Part shown: in pieces, positions 48,947-60,953 of the stretch | Layout of the letters: every line of letters starts with the position of its first letter | Position numbering within the stretch: position 1 is the first letter of the stretch | NCBI GenBank assembly: GCA_963921425.1 | Contig: OY992836.1 | Span: 8,137,825 to 8,201,824 of the forward strand | Source of the DNA: Dryas octopetala | Lineage: Eukaryota > Streptophyta > Magnoliopsida > Rosales > Rosaceae | DNA length: 64,000 nucleotides | Direction: 5' to 3' | Translations under genes and position numbers: made by a program | Notes under the pieces: model-generated | Database searches by the model: none | What the model saw: only the letters and a program-made list of their open reading frames with translations | What the model was told of the DNA's origin: nothing

Positions 48947-49527
48947 CTTCTATAATTTTCAGAAGGTAACCTCTGCAGCGGATAAGCTTGCTACTTATTA
49001 TTATTATTTTTATTAAAAAATAGTGCTTTGAGCTTTAACCAAAAAATTCAGAAAAGGCAGCATACTACGATTTCTTTTTTCTTTTGAGTTATTATGATAC
49101 ACATAACCAAGAAGGGTAAGATTGCCAATTTGATTGGAACACTTTGATCATTAATTCTCTTGTGATCTATTAGGAATTGAGCTCAGACCCTAGTACATCA
49201 TTCTATATATGAGCTAACACTCTGCTGCTGCTTTTGTCAAGAGCATGAAAAGTAATTATAATGTACAAAAAGCCTGTTTCTGACCCCTTTTGAGAAATTG
49301 AAGGAGTGATAATATTTCTAGAACAAAAACTGTTATCTGTATAGTAATGAACAACCTTCAATGGTCTGTGAATTCGGATGTTGTTGGCAAAGCCATACAT
49401 AATACAGTTTCAATTACAAGCTGGCAGAACGTATATTGAGAATTTGAGATTGAAGACCACAAAACCTGCAGGATTGAAATAATACATCCCAATTCCCATG
49501 CATTATTTTATCAAGATAAGTACACTA
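48947..49527. other. Serpin 3' flank / receptor kinase 3' flank
   Basis: Convergent intergenic region of about 580 bp containing both 3' UTRs. No other gene seen. Confidence 0.5.
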
Positions 49528-52500
49528 CTATCTAACCGACGGAGTTAGCATAGCGATTGAATTGTTTGGCATCACCTCAATGGAATTTCCTAATTCAGTT
49601 TCATGGCTCTTGTTTGTTCGAGCCTGCTCTTTTGCCAAACACTCCTTCAGTCCCACCACCACCTCACTCATGATTGGCCTTTCAGTGGCATTTGTAGATA
49701 CACATGCCATTGCTAGTTCCACAGCTTCCCAGGCGGAGTTAACATTGAAATTTCTCTCTAACATCGGGTCAACAATACTATAGATGTCTCCTTTTTGAAG
49801 CTTGGAACCAACCCATTCACTAATGTGAATTCTCTCGTTTGTCTTCGAAAAAACAGGTTGACTTGTGATAATCTCCAACAGGACAATCCCAAAACTATAA
49901 ACATCACTTTTCTCATTTAACCTGTTTGATCTGCCGTACCTTCAAACCCAAACATATATGCAACTCAACTCAAATCTTCTGAGAAAGGATATATTTTGCT
50001 AAAACCTCCTTTTATAGTTTCTTTCTTCATTCTTCTTGTTGCTTTATTTAATTTAAGTTTGCTTCAAATAGTAAAACTAAAGATGGGTAAAGTAAAAAAA
50101 ATAATACTAGAGGCACAGAAAAGTTTCCCAAATTTTAGTGATCACTAGACGATGTGGCAGGCTGGTCACAGGATCATAGTAACTTAATGTTTTTGGTCTG
50201 ACACGATCGATCATAGTAAAACCTTGTTAAAGTAAATAAGTTCCGGAATGAGCTCAAATATGAGAAAATGAAACGGTAGCTGCCAAGTTAGTTGGCATTT
50301 GTTTTGGTATTAATTTATAGCATTACTCAATTAATCTAAAACCAAAAGTACTTACTCAGGGGCAAGGTAGCCAGGAGTGCCAGCAACACCTGTTGATATA
50401 TGAGTCCCATCATGTGTAGGGAAAATTCTGGATAGGCCAAAATCAGATAGTTTGGCTTGGAAATTTTCATTCAGCAAGATGTTTGTTGATTTCACATCCC
50501 TGTGGATTATAGGTGGCTTACAACCATAGTGCAGATACTCCAATCCTGCATTTCAAAATTCGAACATCACTAAAAAAAGATCAAGAATTCACAAAGAAAA
50601 AGAATTACGAGAATCATTTGGTCACTGACCTTGTGCAGCTTCTTTTGCTATTTGAAGTCTACCTTCCCAAGCCAAGACATTTGAGCTGCTATCTACATCC
50701 ATAAAAAAATAAAATAGTTTCTGATAATTTATTAGCCCTCCCAACAATTTAGAAGTACTAAGAAATAGAGAACTTTGCTACTGTGTAATTTCATTTGCAG
50801 CCAAACCTGAAAGATATTCATGCAAGTTTCCCTTGGCCATGTACTCGTACACGAGTCCTTTATGGGTTTTGTCATTACAATATCCTACGAGGCTTGTCAA
50901 GTATATATGATGCACTCTCGTAAGAAGATCAACCTGTAATTTAAGAGGTGACGAGCACAACTTCTTAGTTTATAACTTTATATATATATATATGACTGAC
51001 CTCAGAAACATTGCATTAGTTTATTTTGACATACTTGCCTCAGCATGAAATTGTTGAAACCCTTGAATTGAAGATGGTGAAAGCATCTTGACAGCTACTT
51101 CAGTTTTGTCTATGCAGCCATGATAAACTGTTCCAAATCCACCTTTTCCAAGAGTTCTCTCCATGTTGTTGGTCATCTTGAGTATCTCAGAGTATGTAAA
51201 CTGTCGTTTTGTTGACTTGGACCCGAAGGTGGCTTTTGCTTCATTACAAGTGATTATATATTATACGTTATTAGTATGAAATCTGTCGTTGTTGTGTTTT
51301 CTCCTAAGATCATTAGGTGTTTAATGAGCACATACTTAAGAAATTATTACTATTCATGTTGTTTGGAAGTCATACCATGTTCATGTTGTCTTTTCCTTTT
51401 CAATCCCCACCAGATAGCTGCTACAGCTAATAACAAGATTGAAATTCCGGCGATTGAAATTCCGGCAATTCCTGCTACAGGAACAACGAAATTGTGCTTC
51501 TTCTCTTTGCAAGAAAAATTTCCGGATAGATTTGGATTTTCGCATAAACTGATATCAAAATGGTTGATAGCAACAGTAGTTAGATTTTGGTCAATTACAG
51601 TTACCAATAATATAAATTCCCCTGTAATATTTGTAGAAAATGCTAAAATTTTCAACAATCCAGTTTGTAGGGAAACACCTGACCATTGTATATTTTCATG
51701 AAGATATAGAAAAGTGGTGGCATCTGTGTTAATGAGTTAATCACTCTAAGCTAGTTGTAACAGAGTTTTAAGGTGAGTCAAACACAAAGTTTGGAGGTCA
51801 TGGTTTTATATAGAAAGCATACCTTAATTTTAGCAAACCATTGTTGCTTCTTTCTATCAATCCTTCTGGAACTGAGCCTGTGAACTTGTTTTTCTCCAAG
51901 TTTCTACAAAGGTAAAGCAGTTTGTCACCATGCCTTATAACTAATTGATTAGCATTTGCAGTTTAGCCCCTTATCATGCATGTATAACCAAATAATTAAC
52001 TTACAGGACAGTTAATATAATTAACCAAATAATATATTAACTTACAGGACAGTTAAATTTTGGAAATGACACAAGAAGTCTGGAATTTGTCCTGTTAAGT
52101 TGTTGTTGGATAAATCCCTGAAATCATGAGCAGCTCATCAACTCATTAATATCGACACAGACAAAGACACACAGACACACACAATTACACAAACAGACGA
52201 CACAGAGAATAAGACACGCTTACAAAGCCTGTATCATTGGCAGCTTGAATACAGAAGGAGGGATCTCCCCTGTTAATCCACTCGAGGACAAGTTCCTGCA
52301 GATTGCATATATAATAAGTACTTGAATTAAAATACTGAAATGATCAATATCATGATCATGAGTAATTAAGTTTGTGAAGATCAGATAGTGATATGTATAT
52401 ACTTACAAGACAATGATTCTCGGGAGCTCATTTTCATGATAGCTACAGTTTAGACCTTCCCATGAGTAATCTTTAGGGGCACATGGATCTCCTTGCCAGT

Positions 52501-54297
52501 TTTTTCCAATGTTATAACTTGACTTGATGTTTGTGATTGCATCAACTAATTAATTAATATTGTCATACACAAACAGAAAACCCCATTGATCAAAATCAAT
52601 CATATATATTTAATTGCATAGTGGCTAAATAGTATTAGTAATTACTTACCATCTTGTTGGTTTGTTTCTGATTCTAAGAATTCCTTTGCCATATAAATCT
52701 CGAAAGCGTTGAGGATGGGTGGAAGGGTAGAGTTGTCAGCCGCAGTGATAGAAATATTAACATATTGTCCCGTAATAGTCCAAGGCCTAACGCTGCAAAC
52801 AATATATGTGGACAAGTAATCAGGAACAAACGGGCCATCAGTGCGCACTCCATCTCTACTAACATAGAGAATTCTGGACTGGTTGTGTTGGAGCTTTTCA
52901 ACTTCTGCAAAGTGCATGTAATAATAATATTCGGTCTCTCTATCAGCACCCTCAGGCGGCCAGAAAGTAATAACCAAGGAATTATCAGTTGGATTTTTTG
53001 GGGTGGCAGCACTTCTCATAACATCAGCTGGCAGTTGGAAATTAGAATTGTCATAGACGCTGTATGAGGTATTCAACTGTGTCCAATCTTTCTGGTTATT
53101 ACTATAGTAACGCCATAAGCGATCATGAATATCATTTGGGTACCTGAATTGATTAATTAACACAAAGACATTTAATTATAATCAGTATATATCTATATCA
53201 AAAGTTCAGGGACGTACCTACTGTAACTTATTGGCCTCGTTTGGTGCATATGATAAGATTAGATAGGATGAATACACCTTTCAATCTATCATATCCAATC
53301 ATATCCATTATATCAAATGAGGTCAATTGTGTTAGAATTAGAACATCCAATCTAACCCAAAATCAATTGGCCGACTACTCGAAACAATGAGTACTTAATT
53401 ACCTGTATGCAAAGCCGCTATCATTTACACCCGTGTCGTAGCGTGAGACACGTGCCAAGGACTCGTTTCGTTGTGTTACGTACGTGTCATTAGGTAAGGG
53501 TCTAAGTTCAATTGTTGATACAAATGGAACCCCAGAGCCTGTCTTAACCAAACAAACATGTATGTAGCTTCGCAGAGGGACATGTATGAGCTCCATGTTT
53601 GTGTCAATGGAGTCATATACAGACTTCACTGAATCCCACAAATTGGGTCCAAGATGTAGTTCGAAATATTCGGGTACTTCGTTTTCGCCTGGGTAAAAGA
53701 AACTTGCTCGGATCAAATATCTGGTGCCACTTGTAACATTTATTTTGTAGCAGTTCCTGAGTCCTTGAGGGAAGCTCCTAAGAGACCCGTACGGCTTTTT
53801 CTTTGTATTTCTGTATTTATATGGTAGCAACTTATTTTCACCAGTGTCTATAAAGTTGGCGTCTGAAACAAAGTTGATGCCTGTTACCACTTCACTGTAG
53901 CTAGATCTGTCTGCTAGGCCGCAATCTATGCTAATGAAGCCTGCAGACATGCACAGACATATATTATATATCATAGGTATAAAATCAATCAGAAGAAAAA
54001 AAAAAAAAAAGTGCCATTAATAGCTCTTGAGAATAATTATATATGTATATGAAGTTAAAAAAATCAGTTGACAAATATATATATATATATATATATTCTT
54101 AATTAGACATATATAATCCCAATATGTTGAACAAAATAAAGAAAATTTTTATAATAGTGCAGTGCGGATGTTCATATATATATATATATATATATACCTG
54201 ATTGATTATTCTGGGCATGAAGTAGGAGCATAGAATTAAGAGCAAAACCAGCAAGCAGTGCAGTGAGGAAGAATTGCTTGAATGTCTGTGACATCAT
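49528..54297 (-). CDS. Malectin-like LRR receptor-like kinase (LRR-I subfamily)
   Basis: Thirteen exons on the minus strand: 54297-54198, 53940-53403, 53143-52650, 52545-52407, 52295-52224, 52117-52046, 51903-51823, 51548-51376, 51238-51039, 50933-50807, 50692-50630, 50545-50356, 49939-49528. They total 886 residues, the family's normal length. Order: signal peptide (1-29), malectin-like domain (34-375; [33 protein letters not shown]), about three LRRs (425-499), a [12 protein letters not shown] segment, one membrane helix (about 520-546) and a kinase. The kinase has [26 protein letters not shown] and [20 protein letters not shown], so it looks catalytically competent (RD type). Relatives such as IOS1 and FRK1 act in immunity and symbiosis; the ligand is unknown. 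Intron 9 uses a GC donor. A truncated tandem copy lies upstream. Confidence 0.95.
51987..52058. repeat. Small tandem duplication containing a splice donor
   Basis: The unit with CCAAATAATTAACTTACAGG and ACAGTTAA is repeated. On the minus strand this creates two copies of CTGTCCT|GTAAGT, 41 bases apart, at the end of the second 72-bp LRR exon. Confidence 0.85.
53233..53323. mobile_element. Tiny foldback MITE in receptor kinase intron 2
   Basis: 91 bp with ends GGCCTCGTTTGGTGCATA and, on the complement, GACCTCATTTGATATAA. CTATCATATCCAATC words repeat internally in inverse. It looks like a hAT-type miniature. Confidence 0.6.
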
Positions 54298-55042
54298 TAT
54301 TTGCTCTGGAACAAGCTAGACAGCAAGACTCGCGCAAATATGCATGTCTTCGATCAATGAATTCATTTATATATAACCTATAACTCTATAAGCTAGTGAA
54401 CCATACATGGTCCTTTCTAAAAGTTGAAGTTTTTGGTGTTAATTACACGTTGCTCCATTTAAATTTGGGTCATTTTTTTTTGGGTAAGAAATATGGGTCG
54501 TATTTTGACCTTGAAAATTGCTCCATTTATTTTTGAATTGTTTTTCACTTTGCACCATGATCTTCAAAACTCTATAATTACACCCTAACATGGGGTCCGT
54601 CTTTCAATTTATGTTCTCCGTTAATTTGACCGTGTTTAATCTCTTTTTTGAAGCGTTATCTGCTCACATGAAAATTATAACTATGAGACAAGTAACAAGA
54701 CGTCCACTCTAGCTAGTTTCTATATTGTAGAATTATGAAGGTCATGAACTCATATTTTTATTACTAGGGTCACTCTAACCACTAATTGTTTTTTCTTTGA
54801 TCTTGAGGGGATTCAAATTTGGGACGTCTTCCAAGTTTATCTCCTTATATTTTTTCTTTGGTCGATCTTCTCACTAATTTTAACTCTTATATTCATCCCT
54901 CCACGTGATATATATATATATATATGTGAATTGTTATGTAATAGTTGGTTTGTTAATTAATTGTTAGTCATAATAATTGAGGTAATAAGCGTGTTAAATT
55001 TATGGGTGGAATGCAATAATGCAAAATTTCTGTGTTGTGCAT
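54298..55042. other. Receptor kinase promoter and duplicated flank (copy 1)
   Basis: Upstream region of the intact kinase. Segments such as CTATAATTACACCCTAACAT (about 54570) and TTGAAGCGTTATCTGCTCAC (about 54650) have diverged counterparts at 55915-56030. TTAATTAATTGTTAGTCATA (about 54952) recurs at about 57917. This shows that the flank was duplicated together with the 5' part of the gene. Confidence 0.75.
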
Positions 55043-55734
55043 GAATCCCACAAATTGAGGAAATGGAGCCATTTTCAGACTTCACTACTGAATGCCACAA
55101 ATTGGGTCCGAGATATAGTTGGAAATAGTCCGGTACTTGGTTTTCGCCTTTGTAAAAGAAACTTGCACGGATCAAATATCTAGTGCCACTTGTAACATTT
55201 ATTTTGAAGCACAGTTCCTGAGTCCTTGAGGGAAGCTCCTAAGAGACCAGTACGGCTCTTGCTTTGTATCTCTGTTATCATACAGTAACAACTTATTTTC
55301 ACCAGTGTCTATAACGTTGGCGTCTGAAACAAAGTTGATGGCTGTTACGTCTTCTCTGTAGCTAGATCTGCCCGCTAGGCCGCAATCTATGCTAATGTAG
55401 CCTGCAGACATGCACATACATATATTATCATAGGTATAAAATCACAAGAAAAAAAAGTTCCATTAATAGCTCTTGAGAATAATTATATAACATGTATATA
55501 TATGATGTTAAAAAAATCAGTTGACTATATATATTCTTAATTAGTTAATTGGACATATATATCATAATTAAGATGTTGAACAAAATAAAGAATATTATTA
55601 TAATAGTACAGTGCAGATCGATGTTCATAAATACCTGATTCATCATTCTGGGCATGAAGTAGGAGCATAAAATTAAGAGAAAAACCAGCAAGCAGTGCAG
55701 TGAGGAAGAATTGCTTGAATGTCCGTGACATCAT
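55043..55734 (-). pseudogene. Truncated tandem duplicate of the malectin-LRR receptor kinase
   Basis: Exon 1 (55734-55635) is complete and nearly the same as in the intact gene ([18 protein letters not shown], ending AQNDESG). Exon 2 starts at 55401 ([18 protein letters not shown]) but is broken. Two extra bases after GLRNC (near 55207) shift the frame into a stop, and the correct frame resumes as [18 protein letters not shown]. Homology ends near 55045, so most of the malectin domain, the LRRs, membrane helix and kinase are absent. A short secreted peptide of about 100 residues could still be made if transcribed; I consider it a pseudogene. Confidence 0.92.
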
Positions 55735-55819
55735 TATTATGCTCTGGAACAAGATAGATATAGCAAGACTCGCGCAAATATGTACGTCTTCAATGAATTC
55801 CTTTAAATATAACCTATAA

Positions 55820-55917
55820 GTGGGGTTCACTGGAGCTGGGTTGCTCGAAAAGCCAATCAAGCTGCTGACATGGTGGCTAGGCTAGCTCTCTTGAAGATGT
55901 GTCCAGTGGACTTCACC
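55820..55917 (+). pseudogene. Fragment of a LINE-type RNase H (RVT_3) domain
   Basis: One frame reads VHWSWVARKANQAADMVARL followed by ALLKMCPVDF, the C-terminal signature of plant LINE RNase H domains (W-V-x-R-x-x-N-x-A-A-D). It is only about 95 bp. It replaces or interrupts the kinase flank duplicate between CCTATAAG and TCTATAATTACAC. Confidence 0.6.
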
Positions 55918-56253
55918 CCTCTATAATTACACTCTAACGTGGGGTTTGTCTTTCAATTTATGCCCCCTATGTTAGTTTGATGGTGTTTAGCCTTTCTTTT
56001 GAAGCGTTATTTGCTCACATAAAAATTATAGTTATGAGATAAGTAACGAGACGTCTACTTTAGTTTTTTTTGGGTATACATTATAGAATTATGAAGGTTA
56101 TGAACCTAAATTTTTATTACTGGGGTCACTCTAACCACTAATTATTTTTCTTTAATCTTGAAGGAATTTAAACTTGGGACGTCTTCCAAGTTTACTAGTT
56201 GGTCTTCTCACTAATTTTAACTCTCTATATTCATCCCTCCACGTGATGTGAAT

Positions 56254-57884
56254 GAGTGCAAATTTGCTCATCAACTTTATTCATAAACTGACATGTATCT
56301 TCTAAAATAACGCTAATTAACAATTTTGAATTAATAAATAGATAGTACTTGGGTCACCCCCTGGGGTACCTCAAGATCACCTCACTTTCCAAAATCGCAA
56401 TTTCGGTAATGCCGGCACATGATCAGAATCGTTCATTTTTAAGATTACCTATTATAGATTATCTCTAAAAAAAATCAACTCAATTGAAAATCGTTTGGTT
56501 ATATAACTGTAGTCGATTAAATAGAAAAAATCAATGGTTTGGTAAAAAAATCACTTTTTAATCGGAAACCATTGATTTTTTCTACTTAATTGACAGCAGT
56601 TATATAACCAAATGATTTCCGATTGATTTGATTTTTTGCAGAGATGATCTTTAATTGGTTATCTAAAAAGTGAACGTTTCCGATCATGCATCGGCATTAC
56701 TGAAATCATAATTTCGGGGGGTAGGGTGACCTTGGGGGTACCCCCAGGGGGCGACCTAAATATTGTCCTTAATAAATTTTGATATAATAATGAGGTGAGA
56801 GAAAATCTCTTTCTTCTAAACTTACCATTTTTCAATTCTCACGCTCTCTCTCCCCTTTATTATTATCTTTCCTTTTTTTTAGTAAATATTTTATTTTATT
56901 TCTTGTTTGACACCCTATGTCTTTTCAACTTTTATCTTTTTTAGTAAAAACAAGCTTGGTCGTCTACCCTGTTCCCTTCTAGTTTATTTGTTGCTACTGA
57001 GTACAAATTTCATTGGTGGGCTGCTGCTATCTTCCATTATATAATAATTATATAGGTACGATTTTTCTTTTTGAGCAACCGATAAGGCTTAATTTTCTTT
57101 CTTTTGAGTTCTTTTATGGCTTTTCTGGATAGAACCCATGACCATTACTTTTTCAATCTTTACTATTTATTATAATTCTTTAATCGTTAGCCCAATTAAA
57201 AAAAAAAAATTGATGTATACAGCCGCAAGAAACCATGAAAATGATCAAGATGATCATAATGAGTTTTGTCGCCCAATATAAACCATGTTCTACATAAACT
57301 TGTGCAGCAACTCTGGAGACATTACACGTCCAAAATCAAAGCCAAAGTACAAAATTACAAGTTGCCTATTTTTGTCAACATATATGGCAATAGATAGGTC
57401 CCATACTATCAACCTATATCAAATTGATATATTCTTGAGCTTGATTGTATTGTTAGGAAATTTCCGGATTTAATATATTTATTATATTTTTGTGCATATT
57501 ACCAGGAAGAAGCTGCCACAATCTTCATGGAAAATAAGGAAGATAGCAACAGCCCACCAATGAAATTTGTACTCAGTAGCAACAAATAAACTAGAAGGGA
57601 ATATGATAGATGACTAAACTTGTTTTTACTAAGGAAGATGAAAGTTGAAAAGGCAGAGGGTGTCAAACAAGAAATAAAATAAAAAATTTATTAAAAAAAG
57701 GACAAATAAAAATAAAAATAAAGGGGAGAGAGAGTGTGAGAATTGAGAAAGATTAAGTTTGAAAGAAAGAGATTTTCTCTTACTTCATTATTATATAAAA
57801 ATTTATTAATTTAAAATTATTAATTAGAGTTATTTTAGAGATACATGCCAGTTTCTAAATAAAGTGGTGAGCAAATTTGCACTC
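56254..57884. mobile_element. MULE-like element with ~500-bp inverted arms and 10-bp TSD
   Basis: 1631 bp starting GAGTGCAAATTTGCTCATCA and ending in its inverse (GGTGAGCAAATTTGCACTC). Perfect 10-bp repeats TGATGTGAAT flank it at 56244-56253 and 57885-57894. Excluding an inserted element (56340-56768), the arms match for roughly 500 bp, through TTTATTTGTTGCTACTGAGT and AAATTTCATTGGTGGGCTG. The loop around 57050-57500 has no transposase. TSD length and long TIRs fit a non-autonomous Mutator-like element. It sits in the duplicated kinase flank; the copy-1 flank provides an uninterrupted counterpart. Confidence 0.88.
56340..56768. mobile_element. MITE nested in the left arm of the MULE-like element
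   Basis: 429 bp between perfect 9-bp repeats TTAATAAAT (56331-56339, 56769-56777). The termini are inverted: AGATAGTACTTGGGTCACCC, and on the complement GGACAATATTTAGGTCGCCC. The interior is a second palindrome with AACCATTGATTTTTTCTA-like arms and the word TTTTTTGCAGAGATGATCT, which is shared with family A elements. The opposite arm of the host element lacks it. Confidence 0.88.
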
Positions 57885-57894
57885 TGATGTGAAT

Positions 57895-60159
57895 TGTGAT
57901 GTAATAGGTGGTTTGTTAATTAATTGTTAGTCAAAATAATTGAGGTAATAAGTGTTAAATTTATTAGTAGAATGTAAGTGTTGTGCATAAATTACGCGTT
58001 AATTAGTTGATTCTACAATTACGTAAGCAGCAGCCAACTCAAGTCAGCTAGTGTGCAAGAGTTGGTACTAATTTGTCTCTGCACACTTCATCCGTGACTT
58101 ACTAGGACATGGGTCCTACAAGAATCAATTGTTGTTTCACACTATTGGGTCCCACAATATTGTTCAGGACAAAATTCAATACTTCAATGGCAGGAAAATT
58201 TACAATACATTGAATCAATTGTTGCTTGCATTTAGCACTTTAAAATTATCTCTGAAAAAAAAAAAAAATTAAATTAAAAATTATTTGGTCATGTAATTGT
58301 TATAAAATAAATATACAATTTTTGTAACTATTAGACTCATTGTCTGATAATTCAAAAAAAGTTACATAATTAAATTATTTTTAATTTAATTAATTTTTTT
58401 ATAAAAATAACTTTTAAAGGGTGATTTAAAAATTGAACGGTTTCAATTATTAGAGAATCCAAATTCTCTATTATTTGAGGGCATTTTCATACGTAAAGAC
58501 AATAGATCGAGGTATACTTATGAAAACGAAAATGCCCTTAAACAAATGGCCATATGGTGCCACATAGGTGCCACGAGTGCAATACAACACAATTTGTAAC
58601 TTTTTTAACGGAATTGGATAGTGTTGGGCAGTGTATAGTCTTGAGGGTTAATCACGTAAAGGAAATAAAGTGCAAACTAATCATAGATTTTGTAAGGCTT
58701 ATTTACTAGTCCTTTCACTATATATTTAGCTTGAATTTTCTTCTTTATGTGTAAACTATTTTTTCTTTATTCCTATACATTCTAAGATATAATTTGCAAA
58801 TCGTTTTTTTCTAATATTTCCTTCACTGGCCGTACCTGTGAAGTTAGTACTGGTAGTAGTGCGGTCCCTTGATGGAGAAGGATTAACATTTTTTTTTTTT
58901 GGTCAAAGAGAAGGATTAACATTGTGCCGAAATGTTTGAATAGTTGTTCTTTGTTTTAAACACGTTTTAGACTCCTCTAAGGCTCTAAACGACATTTCTG
59001 TTCTTTAGTGCATAATCAAACTGCCCTAATTGATGATTTAAAATCGATCACCTAAAATTCTAAATCACATGCATGAGAAGTACATGCAGAAGGGGACTGC
59101 GCCAAGTCAAGGTTCTTGGATGCATGTGTATATCATTGACTTGGGTCGTCTCTGTAGAAATTAATAGCAGCCTCATATCATATTGTTCTGTGTGACCAAT
59201 TAATATAGTTTTTAGAAACAAAAAAATAATAATAATAATTTCTTACAAACACCATGGAAACTGCTTTTGGTACCTATCAACTACCATGAATTTATGATGG
59301 AAGAACACCTTGTCCATCTTCTCACAAATTTCCATCCATACAATTAAATACATCCTAAATTGATAAAGCAAAACAAGCAAGCTTATGCAGAGCTCGATCT
59401 ACATTCAAAATTTAGTACAACTGCAACTATATATATCTACAACTGCAAAAAAAAAAAAACATTTAAAAAAAAAAAACTATAAATCTTAAATCATAATCAT
59501 AAACAAATAAGTCTCCTAAACCATGATAAAACATGCTCTCACACACCCAAATAACCCCTAATAACCTGAAAAACATCCTAATTGTACTTTTTAACTATTG
59601 CAATTGCATTACATATTTACAACTGCAACTATAGACCGCACTTGCATATGCATAAAAAAAAATTTTAAAATTTACGATTTTAATTTTGTGAAAGATACAT
59701 TAGTTTAACTGTGACGCAAAAGTCCAGTGACATTGCAGTGAATGCAACTGCTACTTAGTGAGATAAGCTGAAGTTACAATGAACTGTAACTACAATGTGT
59801 GGTCGCAAGTTTCAACAGAAAAATATAGGCTATGAGCTATAACGAAATGAATCTAATTTGTGTGACAATTCTATATAACATGCAATCCTTTGACAATATG
59901 TAAACACTTTTTCAAATTTATACATTTTTATTAATGAAAGAAAGTATAGTAAAAGATTTAGGAACTAGCATTATGTTCATAAACGGCTTGTGTTGCTAAT
60001 TGAATCCTAATTTTGTACATAAAAGGGTGGTCTGCCAGGGCACATGTGAAAAGTATCATTTTTCATTTTCTATAATTCTCTCGTGTGATTTCGTACGTTG
60101 TCATATATTTTATTATTGATAATCTATAATAATTTTATTATGATTTTAAATTTTTATTC
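57895..60159. other. AT-rich intergenic DNA
   Basis: 57895-57990 is the remainder of the duplicated kinase flank. A degenerate foldback occurs at about 58200-58450 (TTAAAAATTATTTGGTCATG versus GTTACATAATTAAATTA). The rest has poly(A/T) runs and no recognised gene. Confidence 0.5.
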
Positions 60160-60588
60160 CTCTACTGTTAGGAAGTGCATGAATATAGAGGAATATCCCA
60201 CTTCATAGGGTTCATTGGCCACCTCCGGCCAGTGCATGACTAGAAGAAGGAGAATGGGAGACACCTAATCAGAATGCAAAGCCTTTTGATTTAATTCATT
60301 CTGATGTTTGGGTCTTGCAAGGGAATCTACTTTTGGGAAAAATTAGTTTGTCTTTTATTGATCAATGATTGCACACGTGTTATTTGGGCCGATTTGATTA
60401 CACATAAAATTGATGTTTGTGGAGTTTTTTCAAAGATTAATTATATCGTATGGTCCGGACTCAATTTAACACTTGCATAAAAACATTACAGTCTGATATT
60501 GGTGGAGAATATGTCAATCATGAGTTATCTCAGTTTCTTCATAGGCATGGTGTTCTTCATCAAATATCTTCTTGTCCATACACACCTC

Positions 60589-60953
60589 TGTTGAGAGTAA
60601 TGTGGAGCAATGTCCCACATCGGAAAACTAAGGCTTAGCATATGTGCTTATAAGTCTTGGGCCTCTCCACCCATTGCCAATTGGTTTTGGGTTGGATGCT
60701 CTAATTCTATCATGGTATCAGAGCTTGGTTATTCGCGTGTAAGGCCCAACGGCCACACGTGCTCCCACGTCACCCAATACAATTTGTTCACGTGTAAGGC
60801 TCAAAAATATCGCCACACGTGCGGGGGCGTGTTGAGAGTAATGTGGAGCAATGTCCCACATCGGAAAACTAAGGCTTAGCATATGTGCTTATAAGTCTTG
60901 GGCCTCTCCACCCATTGCCAATTGGTTTTGGGTTGGATGCTCTAATTCTATCA
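60589..60953 (+). mobile_element. TRIM element (miniature LTR retrotransposon) with identical LTRs
   Basis: 365 bp. The two 124-bp LTRs (60589-60712 and 60830-60953) begin TGTTGAGAGTAATGTGG and end TTCTATCA; by eye they are identical. A primer-binding site TGGTATCAGAGC, complementary to initiator tRNA-Met, follows LTR1 directly, and a GCGGGGGCG purine tract precedes LTR2. The 5-bp target duplication ACCTC is perfect (60584-60588, 60954-60958). The 117-bp interior encodes nothing. Direct translation of the LTR gives a duplicated short ORF that is an artefact. It is inserted in the copia integrase region. Confidence 0.95.
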
